Source of the DNA: Hydrogenophaga sp.
GTDB lineage: Bacteria > Pseudomonadota > Gammaproteobacteria > Burkholderiales > Burkholderiaceae_C
Direction of reading: 5' to 3'
Assembly: GCF_019635465.1 (NCBI RefSeq)
Contig: NZ_JAHBZK010000007.1
Location: forward strand, 62,001 to 126,000
Length of the DNA stretch: 64,000 nucleotides
The notes beneath the pieces were generated by a model. It was given only the letters and a program-made list of their open reading frames with translations, did no database searches and had not been told where the DNA came from. The first letter of the stretch is position 1. Every line of letters begins with the position of its first letter. A program made the position numbers and the translations under genes. Below are positions 61,930-64,000 of the stretch, piece by piece.

Positions 61930-62892
61930 TCACCAGCGGTTGAGCCAGTTGATCGGTGCCTCGCCGCGCAGCACGCGCGCGGCCTCTTCGGCGGTCTTGC
62001 GCTGCAGGTCGCGCATGGCCTCTTCGCTGTACCAGCCCATGTGGTTGCTTACCACCACGTTGTCCAGGCTGAACAGCTTGTGGATGCCGGGCGGCTCTTT
62101 CTCGAACACGTCCAGGCCCGCACCCAGGATGCGGCGCTCGCGCAATGCCTCGTACAGCGCATCGGTGTGCACCAGGCCGCCGCGCGCGGTGTTGACCACG
62201 ATCGCCGTCGGCTTCATGCGCGCGATGCGAGCGGCGTCGATCAGGTGGCGCGTCTGTTCGTTGAGCGGCGCGTGCAGCGAGATCACGTCGCTCTCGGCGC
62301 ACAGGGTATCGATATCGACACGCTCCACGCCCGGTGGCAGCTCGGCACGCGGGTCGGTGACCAGCACACGCGCAAAGCCGAAGCCGGCGAACTTCTCCAA
62401 GGTCATGCGCGCGATGCGTCCGAAGCCGACCAGCCCCAGCGTGCGCCCACGCAGGCGGAACATGGGTTGCAGCACGCCGGTGGACCAGCGGCCCTCGCGC
62501 ACCTCGCGGTCGTGCAGCCAGAGCCGGCGCGAAACCGCCAGCGCCAGCGCCACTGCCTGCGAACTCACCTCGTCGGTGCCGTAGTCGGGCACGTTGGCGA
62601 CCATGATCTGCCGCTCGCTGGCGGCCACCTGGTCGATGTTGTCCACGCCGATGCCGTAGCGAATGATCGCCTTGCAGCGGCTCAGGCCTTCGATCACCTC
62701 GCGCGGCAGCGGCGATTCGCGCACCAGTACCACGTCGGCCTCGCGCGCCGCGTCGAGCGCGCGCAGCGGGTCGCGCCGGCAAGGGCTCACCACAAAGCGC
62801 GCGCCCAGGGGCGCGAGCAGGCTCTCTTCCTGGTCGTAGCTGGCGTAACCGTCGTCGACGGCCACGACCAGCTTCGATCCTCCCTGGTTCAT
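61930..62892 (-). CDS. D-2-hydroxyacid dehydrogenase (NAD-binding)
   Basis: The 320-residue protein is a D-isomer-specific 2-hydroxyacid dehydrogenase: NAD site LGLVGFGRIARMTLEKFAG, catalytic Arg in VVNTARGGLVHTDAL, Glu in GLDVFEKEPP and His in SNHMGWYSEEA. The sequence is close to the phosphoglycerate/CtBP-like branch. It probably oxidises or reduces a sugar-derived 2-hydroxy acid in the operon's pathway. Start MNQGGSKLVVAVDDG at 62892, 5 bases after the DctP gene. Confidence 0.92.
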   Translation of the reverse strand: MNQGGSKLVVAVDDGYASYDQEESLLAPLGARFVVSPCRRDPLRALDAAREADVVLVRESPLPREVIEGLSRCKAIIRYGIGVDNIDQVAASERQIMVANVPDYGTDEVSSQAVALALAVSRRLWLHDREVREGRWSTGVLQPMFRLRGRTLGLVGFGRIARMTLEKFAGFGFARVLVTDPRAELPPGVERVDIDTLCAESDVISLHAPLNEQTRHLIDAARIARMKPTAIVVNTARGGLVHTDALYEALRERRILGAGLDVFEKEPPGIHKLFSLDNVVVSNHMGWYSEEAMRDLQRKTAEEAARVLRGEAPINWLNRW

Positions 62893-62897
62893 CTCGC

Positions 62898-63902
62898 TCA
62901 CTTGCGTGTGGCCTCCACGGCCTTGAACAGCGCGTCCACGTAGTCCTTGCCGATTTCCTTCTCGGCCCATTCGCGCACCGGCGGCTGAGCCAGCTTGCGG
63001 AACTCGCCGATCTGCGCAGCGGTGGGCTCATAGACCTGCATGCCCACGCCTTCCAGGATCTTCTTGGCGTTCTTGTCCTGCTCGGAGGTCATCTTGCGGT
63101 GGATGGCGATGGCCTTCTGCACGCCTTCGTTGACCGCCTTGCGCTCGACATCGGTCAGGCCCTTGTAGAAGCGGTCGTTGATGAGGTAGCCGTGCACCGA
63201 CCACACGTGGCCGTCGAGCGTGGCGTACTTCTGGTGCTGGTACAGGCTGGCCGCCAGGATGTTGGTCACGCCGTTCTCCTGGCCGTCCACCACCTTCTGC
63301 TGCAGCGCGGTGGGCAGTTCACCCCAGGGAATGGCCGAGGCCGAAGCACCCAGCGATTCGACCAGCGCCTTGAACACCGGCGAGGGCTGGATGCGGATCT
63401 TCATGCCCTTCATGTCGGCCGGCGTCTGGATCGGGCGCAGGCTGTTGGTGAAGTGGCGCACACCGTTGTCGGCAAAGCCCAGCACGCGGATGCCGGTCTT
63501 CTTGATCATGTCGTCCGAAAAGCCCTGCAGCCAGGCCGAGTCGTACACGCGCCAGGCGTGTTCGTGGTTGTCGTACAGGAACGGGATGCCCAGCACACCG
63601 ATGGGCTTGTGCACCGTGCCAATGGCGCCGTCGTGTGCGACAGCCATCTCCAGCGTGCCCAGGCGCAGGGCCTCCATGGTGGGCTGGTCCTTGCCGAACT
63701 GGCCGGCCGGGAAGACCTCCACCTTGATCGAGCCATTGGTGGCCTTCTCCACGTACTCCTTGAACGCCATCGCGGCCACGTGCTTGGGCTGATCGTCCTT
63801 GGCGGGCTGGAAGTGCGCGTACTTGAGCGTCTTTTGCGCATGCGCAGCCAGGGGCAGCGCCAGCGCCAGGCCCATCACGGCGACGAGGGTCTTGAGTTTC
63901 AT
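62898..63902 (-). CDS. dctP: TRAP transporter solute-binding protein DctP
   Basis: DctP proteins capture C4-dicarboxylates, sugar acids or similar anions in the periplasm for the TRAP permease. The 334-residue precursor has a signal peptide (1-22, AAHA) and the DctP family features KYAHFQPAKDDQPKHVAAMAFKEYVE, MKGMKIRIQPSPVFKALVESLGASA (the anion-binding Arg) and VVDGQENGVTNI. GGAGA precedes the ATG. It lies just downstream of a permease gene whose end is at the window edge. Confidence 0.95.
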   Translation of the reverse strand: MKLKTLVAVMGLALALPLAAHAQKTLKYAHFQPAKDDQPKHVAAMAFKEYVEKATNGSIKVEVFPAGQFGKDQPTMEALRLGTLEMAVAHDGAIGTVHKPIGVLGIPFLYDNHEHAWRVYDSAWLQGFSDDMIKKTGIRVLGFADNGVRHFTNSLRPIQTPADMKGMKIRIQPSPVFKALVESLGASASAIPWGELPTALQQKVVDGQENGVTNILAASLYQHQKYATLDGHVWSVHGYLINDRFYKGLTDVERKAVNEGVQKAIAIHRKMTSEQDKNAKKILEGVGMQVYEPTAAQIGEFRKLAQPPVREWAEKEIGKDYVDALFKAVEATRK

Positions 63903-63951
63903 TGGTATGTCTCCTTGGTTGACGACGGGGAACTCACAACGGGAATAGCAG

Positions 63952-64000
63952 CTATCGGGCGTAGCCGAACAGCGAAGGCACGAACGTGCTGATCGAAGGC
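63952..64000 (-). CDS. C-terminal end of a gene upstream of dctP, probably TRAP large permease DctM (partial)
   Basis: Only the last 15 codons and a TAG stop are inside the window, reading SISTFVPSLFGYAR. A short hydrophobic tail after a Pro, directly upstream of dctP, is what the 3' end of a TRAP large permease (dctM) looks like, but the fragment is too short to prove it. Confidence 0.5.
   Translation of the reverse strand, partial: PSISTFVPSLFGYAR

Noticed and set aside
61211-63031. Extension of the RraA-family protein to a 606-residue frame
   Set aside because: The extra part reads antiframe through the dehydrogenase gene and through the tandem repeat; the ATG at 61858 matches the family start.

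Overview
The window is a GC-rich, gene-dense bacterial chromosome segment, most likely from Burkholderiales and probably Comamonadaceae (Hydrogenophaga or Acidovorax type). This placement is inferred from the protein sequences and from gene orders such as rpsF-priB-rpsR-rplI-dnaB, alaA/hom/thrC next to molybdenum-cofactor genes, bcp-phoH, surE-pcm-nlpD and the paired SSS symporter plus DUF4212 subunits. No rRNA, tRNA, CRISPR array, insertion sequence or prophage was found, and no DNA-binding transcription factor is encoded. No gene-free stretch exceeds 300 bases.

Layout. 1-8167 (minus strand): the 5' part of clpB, a GNAT acetyltransferase, moaE-moaD-moeA-mobB (molybdopterin), thrC-hom (threonine) and an AlaA-type aminotransferase, packed as one run. 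8284-11199 (plus): a Mth938-like protein, the peroxiredoxin bcp and a PIN-PhoH ATPase. 11280-14304 (minus): dnaB and the rpsF-priB-rpsR-rplI operon, with a good promoter and a possible leader hairpin. 14512-21683: a sodium:solute symporter with its DUF4212 subunit, a TPR protein, a small membrane protein, a CBS-DUF294 protein and a DnaQ exonuclease fused to a degenerate sensor-kinase-like region; this looks like a carboxylate-uptake and signalling module. 21899-25275: divergent ppsA and its regulator ppsR.

25398-32906 (plus) is the most unusual locus. It is a three-gene apparent operon encoding a type I metacaspase (His/Cys dyad intact), an N-acetylmuramoyl-L-alanine amidase with an SH3 domain and no visible signal peptide, and an 1844-residue protein joining two alpha/beta-hydrolase domains, an M17-N/macro-like segment, a CHAT caspase-like protease domain and a helical TPR-like tail. 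I infer a protease-controlled defence or self-killing system; no function is demonstrated. A cluster of 14-bp repeats marks its 3' end.

33027-38161 (minus): a small membrane protein, a second SSS/DUF4212 pair and ahpF-ahpC with a candidate OxyR site. 38435-44460 (plus): an iron-uptake block, with a catecholate-type TonB receptor, a PiuC hydroxylase, an FMN 2-hydroxyacid dehydrogenase and tonB-exbB-exbD, with two Fur-box candidates. 44584-52471: a GlcG/HbpS protein, a Bax-inhibitor-1 protein, a lipoprotein, rlmD, a PolB-like exonuclease, the surE-pcm-nlpD stationary-phase/envelope cluster and a quinone oxidoreductase. 52485-59033 (minus): a complete RND efflux operon and a cytochrome c. 59245-60339 (plus): a lipoprotein hydrolase. 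60267-64000 (minus): a PfkB kinase, an RraA-family aldolase, a D-2-hydroxyacid dehydrogenase and a TRAP transporter, probably a sugar-acid catabolic operon.
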